Counted from the stretch's first letter, positions 1-9,278 are shown. The stretch is DNA of 64,000 nt from Flavobacterium sp. (GCF_024642105.1 NZ_JAHEBT010000056.1:124731-188730), one strand, 5' to 3'. Notes: generated by a model from the letters alone, not told the origin. Translations and numbers: made by a program.

Positions 1-977
1 AATGCTAAAAACATTAATCCTAATTGCGAAACAGTAGAGTAGGCCAAGACCTTTTTAATATCGTTTTGTACCAAACCAATTGTTGCTGCTACTAAAGCCG
101 TAATGGCTCCAATTACCGCAATGATGCTTTGAACGTCTGGTGTTAAATCAAAAACAAAATTCAAACGCGTAATCATAAAAATACCCGCTGTTACCATTGT
201 TGCTGCGTGAATCAAAGCTGAAACCGGTGTAGGTCCCGCCATCGCATCAGGTAACCAAGTGTATAATGGTATTTGTGCTGATTTTCCGGTTGCACCAATA
301 AACAAACACAAGGCAGCTGCTGAAAGCCAATACAAATCAATGTTGGTTGGGCCAGCAATAGCCGTTTTTAATGTCGCATAGTCTAAGGTAGAGAACAAAT
401 GCCCTAAAATGAAGATTCCAATTAGTAATCCTAAATCTCCAATTCGGTTCATGATGAATGCTTTTTTAGCCGCATCATTATAGTCTTGGTTTTTGTACCA
501 AAATCCAATTAATAGATACGAACACAATCCTACACCTTCCCAACCGATGAATAAAACCAATAAGTTACTTCCCACTACTAACGTAATCATGAAGAAAACG
601 AACAAGTTGAGGTAGGCAAAGAATTTGTGCATATTCTCGTCGTCGTGCATGTAGCTGATCGAATACAAATGGATTAGCGAACCAATTCCAGTGACAAAAA
701 GCAACCATAAAACAGACAATTGGTCTAACAAAAAGCCAAAGTCGATTTTGATAGTACTCACATGAATCCAATCAAAAAGGGTAATGTTGAATCCTTTTGG
801 TTCAGCAGTTAATGCGCCAAAGAAATAAATTGAAGTAGCAAATGAAATCGCTACCGAAAGTGTTCCGATGATTCCTGAAACGGTTTTTCCTACACTTTTT
901 CCAAAGAAAACGTTGATTAAAAATCCCGCAAAAGGAGCAAGAACTAATAGTAAAGCTATATTGGTATTCATTTCCAT
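1..977 (-). CDS. nuoL: NADH-quinone oxidoreductase subunit L (partial, C-terminus beyond window)
   Basis: This is the N-terminal half (about 325 residues) of the large antiporter-like membrane subunit of respiratory complex I, which pumps protons during NADH:menaquinone electron transfer. The frame stays open to the window edge. The translated strand shows GWEGVGLCSYLLIGFW, NDAAKKAFIMNRIGD and LPDAMAGPTPVSALIHAAT, all hallmark NuoL/Mrp-antiporter segments with the conserved transmembrane Glu and Lys residues. Two in-frame ATGs (977 and 971) are possible. The first directly abuts the nuoK stop codon, which suggests translational coupling. It is the last visible gene of the operon; nuoM and nuoN presumably follow to the left. 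Confidence 0.95.
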   Translation of the reverse strand, partial: MEMNTNIALLLVLAPFAGFLINVFFGKSVGKTVSGIIGTLSVAISFATSIYFFGALTAEPKGFNITLFDWIHVSTIKIDFGFLLDQLSVLWLLFVTGIGSLIHLYSISYMHDDENMHKFFAYLNLFVFFMITLVVGSNLLVLFIGWEGVGLCSYLLIGFWYKNQDYNDAAKKAFIMNRIGDLGLLIGIFILGHLFSTLDYATLKTAIAGPTNIDLYWLSAAALCLFIGATGKSAQIPLYTWLPDAMAGPTPVSALIHAATMVTAGIFMITRLNFVFDLTPDVQSIIAVIGAITALVAATIGLVQNDIKKVLAYSTVSQLGLMFLA

Positions 978-1298
978 TTATCCTTTTAAGTTTTTTAGGG
1001 TATCGATACTAATCGAACCTGAATTTTTAAATATCGATACTAAAATGGCCAATCCAACGGCAACTTCTGCAGCAGCAACAGCCATGGAGAAAAACACGAA
1101 AACCTGTCCTTGAGCATCTTGGTGGTAGGTTGAAAAAGCAACAAACAATAAGTTTACGGCATTCAACATAATTTCGATGGACATAAAAACGATAATGGCA
1201 TTTCGTCTGTACAATACTCCGAATATTCCAATACAAAAAAGGATAACACTCAGGAAGATATAGTTTTCTATACCAATTTGATTTAAAATATTATTCAT
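978..1298 (-). CDS. nuoK: NADH-quinone oxidoreductase subunit K
   Basis: Small membrane subunit of complex I with three predicted transmembrane helices, part of the proton-translocating arm (an MrpC homologue). The 106-residue length matches the family. The second helix carries the conserved Glu in the segment [17 protein letters not shown], and the third helix contains [12 protein letters not shown] with the second conserved Glu. One base separates it from nuoJ upstream and none from nuoL downstream, as expected for a co-translated operon. Confidence 0.97.
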   Translation of the reverse strand: MNNILNQIGIENYIFLSVILFCIGIFGVLYRRNAIIVFMSIEIMLNAVNLLFVAFSTYHQDAQGQVFVFFSMAVAAAEVAVGLAILVSIFKNSGSISIDTLKNLKG

Positions 1299-1299
1299 T

Positions 1300-1812
1300 T
1301 TATTTCTCTAGTTTTTCTTTCTTAGACAATAGAACGGTACCAATCATGGCTACTAACAACAAGATCGAGGCAAATTCAAAAGGAACCATATATTCGTTCA
1401 ATAGGATTTTACCTAATACTTTAATTGATTGGTAATCTTCGCCAGTAGCAATGTATTCTCCAGCAATTGGTTTTGAATTGATAAAAATTGTAATCAAAAT
1501 CAAGCATACCAAACAGAAAGAAACAATCGCTCCTAAACGGGTAATTCTTGGTTTGTGTACTTCGTTTTCTTTATTCAAGTTCATTAACATAATGGTAAAC
1601 AAGAACAATATCATAATGGCTCCCGAATAGACAATGATGTGAACAATAGCTAAAAACTGTGCATTCAATAATAAATAATGTCCCGCTACTGAGAAGAAAC
1701 AAATCACAAGGTAGATGGCACTATGAATTGGGTTTCGACTAAAAACGGTCAAAAATGCGGTTGATAATGTAATTGCGGCTAATACGCAAAAAAGGATAAG
1801 TAATATAGACAT
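1300..1812 (-). CDS. nuoJ: NADH-quinone oxidoreductase subunit J
   Basis: Membrane subunit of complex I, 170 residues with five predicted hydrophobic helices and a charged C-terminal tail (KKEKLEK). The stretch [20 protein letters not shown] is the conserved third-helix region, whose pi-bulge belongs to the coupling machinery between the quinone site and the antiporter subunits. The start codon shares one base with the stop of nuoI, so translation is probably coupled. Confidence 0.96.
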   Translation of the reverse strand: MSILLILFCVLAAITLSTAFLTVFSRNPIHSAIYLVICFFSVAGHYLLLNAQFLAIVHIIVYSGAIMILFLFTIMLMNLNKENEVHKPRITRLGAIVSFCLVCLILITIFINSKPIAGEYIATGEDYQSIKVLGKILLNEYMVPFEFASILLLVAMIGTVLLSKKEKLEK

Positions 1813-2357
1813 TAGTTCGCGTTTTTAAGTTGAGCATTTTGAATCGCCATTTCTAAAGGCATGACCAATTTGTCTTTTCCAAAAATAAAATCTTCTCTAT
1901 CATAATTAGAAGGCACTAACTCTTTAGAAATTGTCAAATAAATTGCATCCTTTGGACAAGCTTCTTCACACAATCCACAGAAAATACAACGCAACATGTT
2001 GATTTCGTAGATTTCAGCATATTTTTCTTCTCGGTACAAATGTTTTTCGTCTGCTCTACGTTCGGCAGCTTTCATCGTGATCGCTTCCGCTGGACAAGAC
2101 AAAGCACACAATCCACAAGCCGTACAATTTTCACGACCTTGTTCGTCACGTTTTAGCATGTGGCGTCCACGGTATACCGGACTCATTTCGCGCACTTGCT
2201 CCGGATAGTGAATCGTTGCCTTTTTCTTAAAAAAGTGCTTGATCGTAATGAACAATCCTTTGATAATTGCGATAAGATACATTTTTTCCAAAAAAGTCAT
2301 CTCTTTGTTAGAGACCACCTTTTTTCTTCCCGATAAGGATATTGTTTCTATTGACAT
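1812..2357 (-). CDS. nuoI: NADH-quinone oxidoreductase subunit I (2x[4Fe-4S] ferredoxin-type)
   Basis: Peripheral-arm subunit of complex I carrying clusters N6a and N6b, which pass electrons towards NuoB and the quinone. Two full ferredoxin motifs are visible: CTACGLCALSCP (Cys 78, 81, 84, 88) and CIFCGLCEEACP (Cys 124, 127, 130, 134). The N-terminal 45 residues contain an amphipathic segment (YLIAIIKGLFITIKHFF) typical of membrane association. A 58-base spacer separates it from nuoH, longer than most junctions in the operon. Confidence 0.97.
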   Translation of the reverse strand: MSIETISLSGRKKVVSNKEMTFLEKMYLIAIIKGLFITIKHFFKKKATIHYPEQVREMSPVYRGRHMLKRDEQGRENCTACGLCALSCPAEAITMKAAERRADEKHLYREEKYAEIYEINMLRCIFCGLCEEACPKDAIYLTISKELVPSNYDREDFIFGKDKLVMPLEMAIQNAQLKNAN

Positions 2358-2415
2358 TTTTTATTTTTTTATTTCTTAAGGTGATTTTAATTGGCACCCC
2401 TAAAATTGATATAGT

Positions 2416-3468
2416 TTAGAATCCTAAATAGGCAGCGATATCCGCTCTTAAAATTACAATCCCTGTAATTATGATATTAATAATGGATAGTGGGATTAAT
2501 ATTCTCCATCCCAAATGCATTAATTGATCGTATCTAAATCTTGGAATCGTCCAACGAACCCACATATAGAAAAAGATAAATCCACATATTTTGATGAATA
2601 ATACTCCAATTCCAATGATGTTTCCAATATTTACCCCAACGTTTTCTACTACCCAACTCATTCCAGGATAATTGTATCCTCCGAAGAATAAAATCGCTAA
2701 AATGGTAGATGAGATGAACATATTGGCATACTCAGCAAACAAATAGAATCCCATTTTCATGGAAGAATATTCGGTGTGGTACCCTCCAATTAATTCACTT
2801 TCACATTCGGCTAGGTCAAAAGGAGTACGGTTGGTTTCTGCAAAAGCACAAATCAAGAAAATCAAAAACGAAACCGGTTGGTAAAATACATTCCAGTTCA
2901 TTCCTTCTTGTTGTGCCGAGATTTCGCGTAAGCTCAAACTCCCCGTCATCATTAATAAAGCAATCATGGACAATCCCATAGCGACTTCATAGGAAACCAT
3001 TTGCGAAGCAGCACGAACTGCTCCCATTAAAGAGAACTTATTGTTTGATGCCCATCCTCCAATCATGATGCCGTACACTCCAACAGAAACTACTCCGAAG
3101 AAGTACAACAAACCAATATTTAAGTCGGTAGCTTGTAATAAAATATCGCGTCCAAACAAGTGTAATTTATCGCCCCAAGGAATGACTGCACTAGTCATTA
3201 AAGCCGTACTCATAGCGATGGCTGGTCCTACGAAGAATAAAAAACGGTTAGGAGTATTCGGTTCAAATTCTTCTTTTGAGAATAATTTTAAACCATCCGC
3301 AAGCGGTTGTAGTAAACCTCCAAAACCCGCACGGTTAGGCCCTACACGGTCTTGCAAAAAGGCAGCTACTTTACGTTCTGCCCAAGTAGAGTACATCGCC
3401 ATAATCATGGTTACAGCAAAAACCACTACAATAACAACACTTTTTTCTATAATAAAGGTACTATCCAT
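2416..3468 (-). CDS. nuoH: NADH-quinone oxidoreductase subunit H
   Basis: Membrane subunit that forms the quinone-binding pocket at the junction of the two arms of complex I. It has 350 residues and about eight transmembrane helices. Diagnostic segments are DRVGPNRAGFGGLLQPLAD near the N-terminus, ETNRTPFDLAE (acidic residues of the first cytoplasmic loops) and TIPRFRYDQLMHLGWR near the C-terminus. Three bases separate it from nuoG, consistent with co-translation. Confidence 0.97.
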   Translation of the reverse strand: MDSTFIIEKSVVIVVVFAVTMIMAMYSTWAERKVAAFLQDRVGPNRAGFGGLLQPLADGLKLFSKEEFEPNTPNRFLFFVGPAIAMSTALMTSAVIPWGDKLHLFGRDILLQATDLNIGLLYFFGVVSVGVYGIMIGGWASNNKFSLMGAVRAASQMVSYEVAMGLSMIALLMMTGSLSLREISAQQEGMNWNVFYQPVSFLIFLICAFAETNRTPFDLAECESELIGGYHTEYSSMKMGFYLFAEYANMFISSTILAILFFGGYNYPGMSWVVENVGVNIGNIIGIGVLFIKICGFIFFYMWVRWTIPRFRYDQLMHLGWRILIPLSIINIIITGIVILRADIAAYLGF

Positions 3469-3471
3469 TGC

Positions 3472-4497
3472 TTACGATTTTTTGTTGTTAGTGTCCAATG
3501 GAATTTCAGCCATACTGATTTTTTTACGGTCTTCTTCTCTACCCAAAAGAATTTTTTCTTCGGTATTGATTACCACTTTTTCTAATTTGTGGTTGTATTT
3601 GTTTTGATTGATAACCGAATCTTTTTCAAAAGCTCTAGGTCCCTCGATAGTCCAATCATTTACATCTTTATGGTCAAAACGACATCCGTTACAGATGAAT
3701 TCTTCCACTTCGTGGTATTCGTCTTTTCTTCCAGTTACTCGTTGAATCTCGTCTCCAAACATCCAAACGGTTGTTTTTCCACAGCATTTGTCACAATCTC
3801 TGTGTGCGTTGTACGGCTTGCTGAACCAAACTCTCGATTTGAATCGGAACGTTTTGTCAGTCAAAGCGCCTACCGGACATACATCAATCATGTTTCCAGA
3901 GAATTCATTGTCAATTGCTTTAGAGATACAAGTCGAAATGTTGGCGTGATCACCACGATCCATTACACCATGTACTCTATTGTCAGTCAATTGGTCTGCT
4001 ACTTGAACACAACGTTGGCATAAAATACAACGGTTCATGTGCAATTGAATATTAGGGCCAATATCTTCAGGTTCGAAAGTTCTTTTCTCTTCGATATAAC
4101 GGCTTTCTGATTTTCCGTGTTCAAAACTTAAGTTTTGTAAATCACACTCTCCTGCTTGGTCGCAAACAGGGCAATCCAAAGGATGGTTGATTAGTAAGAA
4201 TTCGGTAACGGATTTTCTAGCCTCAGTAACTCGTTCCGAAGATTTTGAGTTCACTTCCATTCCGTCCATACATCCTGTTACACAAGACGCCATTAATTTT
4301 GGCATCGGTCTTGGATCAGCTTCACTTCCTTTCGAAACTTCAACTAAACAACAACGGCATTTTCCACCGCTCCCTTTTAGTTTAGAATAATAGCACATTG
4401 CTGGCGGAACTACTTCTCCACCAATCATACGGGCTGCTTGCAGGATGGTTGTTCCTGGTTCTACTTCTATTGACTGACCGTCTATTGTTACTTTCAT
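3472..4497 (-). CDS. nuoG: NADH-quinone oxidoreductase subunit G, short form
   Basis: Fe-S subunit of the peripheral arm of complex I. Visible ligands are the [2Fe-2S] set (Cys 35, 47, 50, 72), the His/Cys3 set of a [4Fe-4S] cluster (HPLDCPVCDQAGEC, residues 105-118) and a second [4Fe-4S] set (CILCQRC at 157-163 plus CPVG at 207). A further Cys-rich stretch (CDKCC at 235-239, CNGC at 269-272) resembles the start of the molybdopterin-oxidoreductase region, but the protein ends at 341 residues. The long molybdopterin-like domain of the roughly 900-residue E. coli NuoG is therefore absent. I recall this short form as usual in Bacteroidota, so I do not read it as a broken gene. Confidence 0.95.
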   Translation of the reverse strand: MKVTIDGQSIEVEPGTTILQAARMIGGEVVPPAMCYYSKLKGSGGKCRCCLVEVSKGSEADPRPMPKLMASCVTGCMDGMEVNSKSSERVTEARKSVTEFLLINHPLDCPVCDQAGECDLQNLSFEHGKSESRYIEEKRTFEPEDIGPNIQLHMNRCILCQRCVQVADQLTDNRVHGVMDRGDHANISTCISKAIDNEFSGNMIDVCPVGALTDKTFRFKSRVWFSKPYNAHRDCDKCCGKTTVWMFGDEIQRVTGRKDEYHEVEEFICNGCRFDHKDVNDWTIEGPRAFEKDSVINQNKYNHKLEKVVINTEEKILLGREEDRKKISMAEIPLDTNNKKS

Positions 4498-4561
4498 ATT
4501 ATTAGTTGTTGGTTGTTGGTTGTTAGTTTTAGGATGTCCGTCAACTATCAGCCTTCAACTT
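4498..4561. repeat. Low-complexity spacer repeat between nuoF and nuoG
   Basis: The 64-base gap holds tandem GTTGTTG-type units followed by TCAACTATCAGCC and TTCAAC. A related string, TCAACTATCAACCAACAACC, lies just upstream of the PorT-like gene near 47.08-47.1 kb, so this looks like one member of a dispersed spacer family rather than random sequence. No gene fits here. It is an odd interruption in an operon whose other junctions are mostly a few bases. Confidence 0.5.
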
Positions 4562-5929
4562 TTATACTGTTTGTTTGGCTACTAAATGTCTCACTTTTTC
4601 AAATGGTTCATTGACAAAATGGTCTCTATGTTTTATTTTTTCCGGGAAACGAATGTGGTATTCAAATTCCTCTCTAAAGTGACGAATCGCAGCAGCTACA
4701 GGCCAAGAAGCCGCATCACCCAAAGGACAAATCGTGTTTCCTTCAATTTTACTTTGAATACTCAAAAGCAATTCAATATCTTCTTCGCGACCGTGACCGT
4801 TTTCAATTCGGTGTAATACTTTTTCTAACCAACCTGTTCCTTCTCTACAAGGGGTACATTGACCACAGCTTTCGTGGTGGTAAAAACGAGAGAAATTCCA
4901 AGTGTTACGAACAATACAAGCCGTATCGTCATACACAATAAATCCTCCTGAACCCAACATCGATCCTGTAGCAAAACCTCCGTCTGACAAACTTTCGTAG
5001 GTCATCAATCGGTCGTCGCCATTGGCGGTTTTGTAAATTAAATTCGCTGGTAAAATTGGCACTGAACTTCCTCCTGGAACGAAGGCTTTTAAAGGTCGGT
5101 CAGAGCTCATTCCTCCTAAATATTCGTCAGAATTCATAAATTCATAGACACTTAAACCCAATTCTATCTCATATACTCCTGGATTTTTAATGTGTCCTGA
5201 AGCCGAAATTAATTTGGTTCCTGTCGAACGTCCTTCTCCAATTTTAGCGTAATCAGCACCCGAATTGTTCACAATCCAAGGCACAGCTGAAATGGTTTCT
5301 ACGTTGTTCACCACTGTTGGGTTAGCCCAAAGTCCTGATACCGCAGGGAAGGGTGGTTTAATACGCGGATTCCCACGTTTTCCTTCTAATGACTCAATTA
5401 ATGCGGTTTCTTCCCCGCAGATGTAAGCACCAGCGCCACAATGAACGTGTAGTTCTAAGTCGTAACCTGTACCTAATATATTTTTACCCAACCAACCGGC
5501 TGCTTTTGCTTCGGCGATGGCTCTTTCTAAAATTTTGAAAACCCACATGTACTCACCACGAATGTAGATGTACGAGCGGTTAGCACCCAAGGCATAACTT
5601 GAAGTAATCATACCTTCAATTAATAAGTGCGGAATGTACTCCATTAAGAAACGGTCTTTGAAAGTTCCCGGTTCTGATTCGTCAGCATTACACACTAAAT
5701 GTCTTGGTTTTCCTGATTTTTTATCAATAAAACTCCATTTCATTCCAGCAGGGAAACCTGCACCACCACGACCTCGTAGCCCAGAAGTTTTTACTTCTTC
5801 TACAACTTCGTCAGGAGTTAATGTTTTTAAGGCTTTTTCTACAGAGGCATACCCACCATTTTGACGGTATACTTCGTAGGTTTTAATCCCTGGAATATTG
5901 ATTTTGTCTAATAATATTTTTTGTGACAT
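4562..5929 (-). CDS. nuoF: NADH-quinone oxidoreductase subunit F (NADH/FMN binding)
   Basis: NADH-oxidising subunit of complex I, binding FMN and one [4Fe-4S] cluster. It has 455 residues, the normal length. GLRGRGGAGFPAGMKW is the glycine-rich NADH-binding loop. GAGAYICGEETALIESLEGK is the FMN-binding region. ESCGQCTPCREG together with a later Cys in TICPLGDA gives the C-x2-C-x2-C...C cluster ligands. One base separates it from nuoE, its structural partner in the NADH dehydrogenase module. Confidence 0.98.
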   Translation of the reverse strand: MSQKILLDKINIPGIKTYEVYRQNGGYASVEKALKTLTPDEVVEEVKTSGLRGRGGAGFPAGMKWSFIDKKSGKPRHLVCNADESEPGTFKDRFLMEYIPHLLIEGMITSSYALGANRSYIYIRGEYMWVFKILERAIAEAKAAGWLGKNILGTGYDLELHVHCGAGAYICGEETALIESLEGKRGNPRIKPPFPAVSGLWANPTVVNNVETISAVPWIVNNSGADYAKIGEGRSTGTKLISASGHIKNPGVYEIELGLSVYEFMNSDEYLGGMSSDRPLKAFVPGGSSVPILPANLIYKTANGDDRLMTYESLSDGGFATGSMLGSGGFIVYDDTACIVRNTWNFSRFYHHESCGQCTPCREGTGWLEKVLHRIENGHGREEDIELLLSIQSKIEGNTICPLGDAASWPVAAAIRHFREEFEYHIRFPEKIKHRDHFVNEPFEKVRHLVAKQTV

Positions 5930-5930
5930 C

Positions 5931-6461
5931 TTATTTATCGTGTAAGATTATTTTACCCGCTTTGGCATCTTCAATAATTTGATCGATTTTTTGTTCGTTC
6001 AAATGCTCTTTGTAAAAATCGCCTAATTGCATCATTGGGGCATACCCACAAGCACCTAAGCATTCTACACCGCGAACTTCAAAAAGACCGTCTGGAGTGG
6101 TTTCGCCTACTTTTACGCCTAATTTTTCACAAGTGTAATCCATTAAGTTTTCCACTCCGTTCAAACAACAAGGAGAGGTTTGGCAAAACTCAAACATATA
6201 TTTTCCAATAGGTTTCAAGTTGAACATGGTATAAAAAGTAGCTACTTCATATACTTCAACAGGTTTAATGTTCAGAATTTCGGCAACTTTATCCATTAAT
6301 TCAATACTCAACCAGTTTTGGTGTGCATCTTGTACTTCGTGTAAAACAGGAATCAAAGCTGATTTTCTGTTTTCTTCGGGATAATGACCAATCAATTCAT
6401 TGATGCGATTCATCAAGGCTTCGGTCATGTTTATTTCTTGTTTGTGAAAGGTACGTTCCAT
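5931..6461 (-). CDS. nuoE: NADH-quinone oxidoreductase subunit E ([2Fe-2S])
   Basis: Thioredoxin-fold subunit of complex I that holds the off-pathway [2Fe-2S] cluster N1a. The ligands CQTSPC (Cys 93 and 98) and CLGAC (Cys 134 and 138) are present in the family spacing. The length of 176 residues is normal. The first ATG gives a short extra N-terminus; an internal ATG at residue 12 (MTEALMNRI) is an equally plausible start. Three bases separate it from nuoD. Confidence 0.97.
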   Translation of the reverse strand: MERTFHKQEINMTEALMNRINELIGHYPEENRKSALIPVLHEVQDAHQNWLSIELMDKVAEILNIKPVEVYEVATFYTMFNLKPIGKYMFEFCQTSPCCLNGVENLMDYTCEKLGVKVGETTPDGLFEVRGVECLGACGYAPMMQLGDFYKEHLNEQKIDQIIEDAKAGKIILHDK

Positions 6462-6464
6462 AAT

Positions 6465-7700
6465 TTATGCGTCTAATTCTCCGGCAATAACATTTAAACT
6501 TGATAAAATTACAATGGCATCCGAAAGCATCGCACCTTTTATCATTTCTGGATAAGCTTGGTAGTATATAAAACAAGGTCTGCGGAAATGTAGTCTATAA
6601 GGAGTACGACTTCCATCAGTTACTAAATAGAATCCAATTTCTCCGTTTCCACCTTCAACAGGATGATAAATTTCAGCTACTGGAACCGGAACTTCTCCCA
6701 TTACAATTTTAAAGTGATAAATTAAAGATTCCATATTATGGTATACATCCTCTTTTGGAGGCAAGTAGTATTCTGGAACATCAGCGTGGTAAGGACCTTC
6801 AGGCAATTTAGCCAAAGCTTGACGAATGATACTGATACTTTCCCATACTTCGGCATTACGAACGCAAAAACGGTCGTAGGTATCTCCTGATTTTCCAACA
6901 GGAACAATAAAGTCAAAATCTTCATAAGAACTGTACGGCTGTGCTACACGCACATCATAGTCAACTCCTGCTGCACGCAAATTAGGTCCTGTAAATCCAT
7001 AAGCCATGGCTTGTTCGGCTGAAATAGCTCCTACATTTACGGTTCTGTCAATAAAGATTCTATTTCTTTCAAATAGGTTTTCAAATTCTTTCCAAGCAAC
7101 TGGAAACTCCTCTAAAAACACTTCTAATTTACGGAAAGCTTCTGGTGACCAATCTCTTTCGAAACCACCGATTCTTCCCATATTAGTAGTCAAACGTGCA
7201 CCACAAATTTCTTCGTAGATTTCGTAGATTTTTTCTCTGAATTGGAACACATACAAGAAACCAGTATACGCTCCAGTGTCCACTCCAAGGATAGAATTAC
7301 AGATTAAGTGGTCTGCAATTCGAGCCAATTCCATTACGATAACACGCAAATATTGCGCTCTTTTTGGCACTTCAATATCCAATAGTTTTTCTAAAGTCAT
7401 CCACCATCCCATATTGTTAATAGGAGAGGAGCAATAGTTCATTCTATCAGTAAGTGGTGTAATTTGGTAAAACGGACGGTTTTCTGCGATTTTTTCAAAA
7501 GCTCTGTGGATGTAACCAATAGTAGGTTCAGCTTCCAAGATCTTTTCTCCATCCATCAACAAGATATTTTGGAAAATACCGTGTGTCGCTGGGTGAGTTG
7601 GCCCCAAGTTCAGAATAGAAAGCTCGCTTCCGTCTTCATTATGGCGCTCTTTGATTATTTTAGCATAGCGATGCTCTGGTGGTAATAATAGTTCTGACAT
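6465..7700 (-). CDS. nuoD: NADH-quinone oxidoreductase subunit D (49 kDa)
   Basis: Subunit homologous to the large subunit of NiFe hydrogenases, lining the quinone cavity of complex I together with NuoB and NuoH. It has 411 residues. Diagnostic strings are LNLGPTHPATHG near residue 30, PTIGYIHRAFEK, RIADHLICNSI and the C-terminal DAIVILSSLNVIAGELD. It is a separate gene from nuoC, unlike the fused nuoCD of E. coli. Confidence 0.97.
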   Translation of the reverse strand: MSELLLPPEHRYAKIIKERHNEDGSELSILNLGPTHPATHGIFQNILLMDGEKILEAEPTIGYIHRAFEKIAENRPFYQITPLTDRMNYCSSPINNMGWWMTLEKLLDIEVPKRAQYLRVIVMELARIADHLICNSILGVDTGAYTGFLYVFQFREKIYEIYEEICGARLTTNMGRIGGFERDWSPEAFRKLEVFLEEFPVAWKEFENLFERNRIFIDRTVNVGAISAEQAMAYGFTGPNLRAAGVDYDVRVAQPYSSYEDFDFIVPVGKSGDTYDRFCVRNAEVWESISIIRQALAKLPEGPYHADVPEYYLPPKEDVYHNMESLIYHFKIVMGEVPVPVAEIYHPVEGGNGEIGFYLVTDGSRTPYRLHFRRPCFIYYQAYPEMIKGAMLSDAIVILSSLNVIAGELDA

Positions 7701-7798
7701 CTATAATTAAAAATTGATAATTAAAAATTGATAATTCATGAATTTAATTTAAATTGTATTCTTACTCTTTTCAGTAATTATCAATTATTCATTGTTAA
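7701..7798. repeat. AT-rich repeat spacer between nuoC and nuoD
   Basis: This 98-base gap contains two tandem copies of a 14-base unit (ATTAAAAATTGATA). They are followed about 50 bases later by partly complementary strings (TAATTATCAATTATTC and TTGTTAATTATGCATTG) that run into the end of nuoC. The arrangement could fold into an AT-rich hairpin. No open reading frame is supported here. It may be a spacer repeat or an mRNA-processing structure; the sequence alone cannot decide. Confidence 0.4.
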
Positions 7799-8320
7799 TT
7801 ATGCATTGTTTGTTGTTCTTCCGAAGAAACGATCGTCTTTATCTGTTCTTCCGCTGTCTTCCATCGGGAATTCTTTTCGCATTGGAAAAGAAACCATCTC
7901 ATCCATATTTAAAATACGTTTCAACTGTGGGTGACCAATGAAATTGATGCCGTAAAAATCGTAAGTTTCTCTTTCCATCCAGTTTGAACTTAAGAAAATA
8001 TTGGATACGGTTTTGATTTCAGGATTGTTCCCGCTAATGAACGCTTTGATTTTAATTCTTTTGTTTTCGTACCAATTGTGCAAATGATATACCACTGCAA
8101 ACTGTCTTGTTTCTTCGTTATCTGGGTAATGAACGCCGCATAAATCTGTCAAAAAGTGAAAACGTAAAACAGGATCGTTTTTTAAGAAAAGGATAACGGC
8201 TGTGATTTTGTCAGCGGCTACTTCAAATGAAAAAATATCTTTTTCTTGATTGAATTGAAAAACATCTGAACCAAAAGTGGCTACTAATTTTTCTTGTATT
8301 TCGTTTGTTTCTAAAGCCAT
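7799..8320 (-). CDS. nuoC: NADH-quinone oxidoreductase subunit C (30 kDa)
   Basis: Peripheral-arm subunit of complex I, 173 residues. It contains the family signature in the segments FLTDLCGVHYPD, VYHLHNWYENKRIKIKAF and WMERETYDFYGINFIGHP, ending in the conserved region RILNMDE...FPMRKEFPMED. It is encoded on its own, four bases after nuoB, and is separated from nuoD by the AT-rich spacer. Confidence 0.96.
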   Translation of the reverse strand: MALETNEIQEKLVATFGSDVFQFNQEKDIFSFEVAADKITAVILFLKNDPVLRFHFLTDLCGVHYPDNEETRQFAVVYHLHNWYENKRIKIKAFISGNNPEIKTVSNIFLSSNWMERETYDFYGINFIGHPQLKRILNMDEMVSFPMRKEFPMEDSGRTDKDDRFFGRTTNNA

Positions 8321-8324
8321 CTTG

Positions 8325-8873
8325 TTATTTGATATTATAAGAAGCTAATAATTCTTGGTACTCAGGAGAACTTCTTCTTCTAACCGATTCGTTTTTAACG
8401 ATTTCTTGTAATTTCATTACGCCATCTACAATTTGTTCCGGTCTTGGAGGACAACCTGGTACATACACATCTACTGGAATTACTTTGTCAATTCCTTGTA
8501 AAACAGAGTAGGTGTCAAAAACTCCTCCTGAAGAGGCACAAGCTCCTACAGCGATTACCCAACGAGGTTCTGACATTTGTTCGTATACCTGACGTAAAAT
8601 TGGAGCCATTTTTTTAGAAATAGTTCCCATTACCATCAACATATCGGCTTGACGAGGAGAAAAACTCACACGCTCAGAACCAAAACGAGCTAAGTCATAG
8701 TGAGATGCCATTGTGGCCATAAATTCAATTCCGCAACAAGAAGTTGCAAAAGGCAAAGGCCAAAGTGAATTGGCACGAGCCAAACCTACTACATCATTTA
8801 GCGTTGTAGCGAAGAAACCTTCTCCTACAACTCCTTCCGGTGGCGCTACCATTTTTGTTTTTGAATCACTCAT
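8325..8873 (-). CDS. nuoB: NADH-quinone oxidoreductase subunit B (cluster N2)
   Basis: Subunit carrying the terminal [4Fe-4S] cluster N2 that reduces the quinone. The four ligands are visible: the adjacent pair Cys 46-47 in TSCCGIEFMA, Cys 111 in VGACASSGG and Cys 141 in PGCPPRPEQ. The length of 182 residues is typical. The 39-base gap to nuoA is AT-rich and contains no other gene. Confidence 0.98.
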   Translation of the reverse strand: MSDSKTKMVAPPEGVVGEGFFATTLNDVVGLARANSLWPLPFATSCCGIEFMATMASHYDLARFGSERVSFSPRQADMLMVMGTISKKMAPILRQVYEQMSEPRWVIAVGACASSGGVFDTYSVLQGIDKVIPVDVYVPGCPPRPEQIVDGVMKLQEIVKNESVRRRSSPEYQELLASYNIK

Positions 8874-8912
8874 TTCGAATTCGTAATTTTTGAATTTATA
8901 ATTTTGAATTAA

Positions 8913-9278
8913 TTATTCCCAGTCTAGTGCTTTTTTCTTGATGATGTAGAAAAATCCAACCAACAACAAAAGCATGAAAACGACCATTTTGATCATTCCT
9001 TCAATTCCTAAATCTTTGAAGTTAATAGCCCAAGGGTATAAGAAAATAACCTCCACATCGAATAAAACGAAAAGAATAGCTACTAAGAAATATTTTACTG
9101 AGAACGGAATACGTGCATTTCCTACTGATTCAATACCGCACTCGAAGTTTTTGTCTTTGGATTGAGAGGTTCTTTTGGGACCTAATTTTCCTGAGATAAA
9201 TATGGTACCTGCCACAAAACCAACCGCTAAAAGCAGCTGCATGAAAATTGGAATATAATTCAATTGTTCTGATTGCAT
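8913..9278 (-). CDS. nuoA: NADH-quinone oxidoreductase subunit A
   Basis: First gene of the complex I operon, a small membrane subunit with three helices. The conserved loop with Cys (KNFECGIESVGNARIPFS) and the segment VEVIFLYPWA identify it. I place the start at the ATG at 9278 (MQSEQLNY, 121 residues). The frame extends 12 codons further upstream, but that start would fall within the proposed promoter region, leaving no leader. Confidence 0.95.
   Translation of the reverse strand: MQSEQLNYIPIFMQLLLAVGFVAGTIFISGKLGPKRTSQSKDKNFECGIESVGNARIPFSVKYFLVAILFVLFDVEVIFLYPWAINFKDLGIEGMIKMVVFMLLLLVGFFYIIKKKALDWE

Noticed and set aside
3041..3607. 188-codon open frame on the plus strand across nuoH/nuoG
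   Set aside because: It is opposite two certain nuo genes, has untypical composition and no recognisable domain; it is a shadow.
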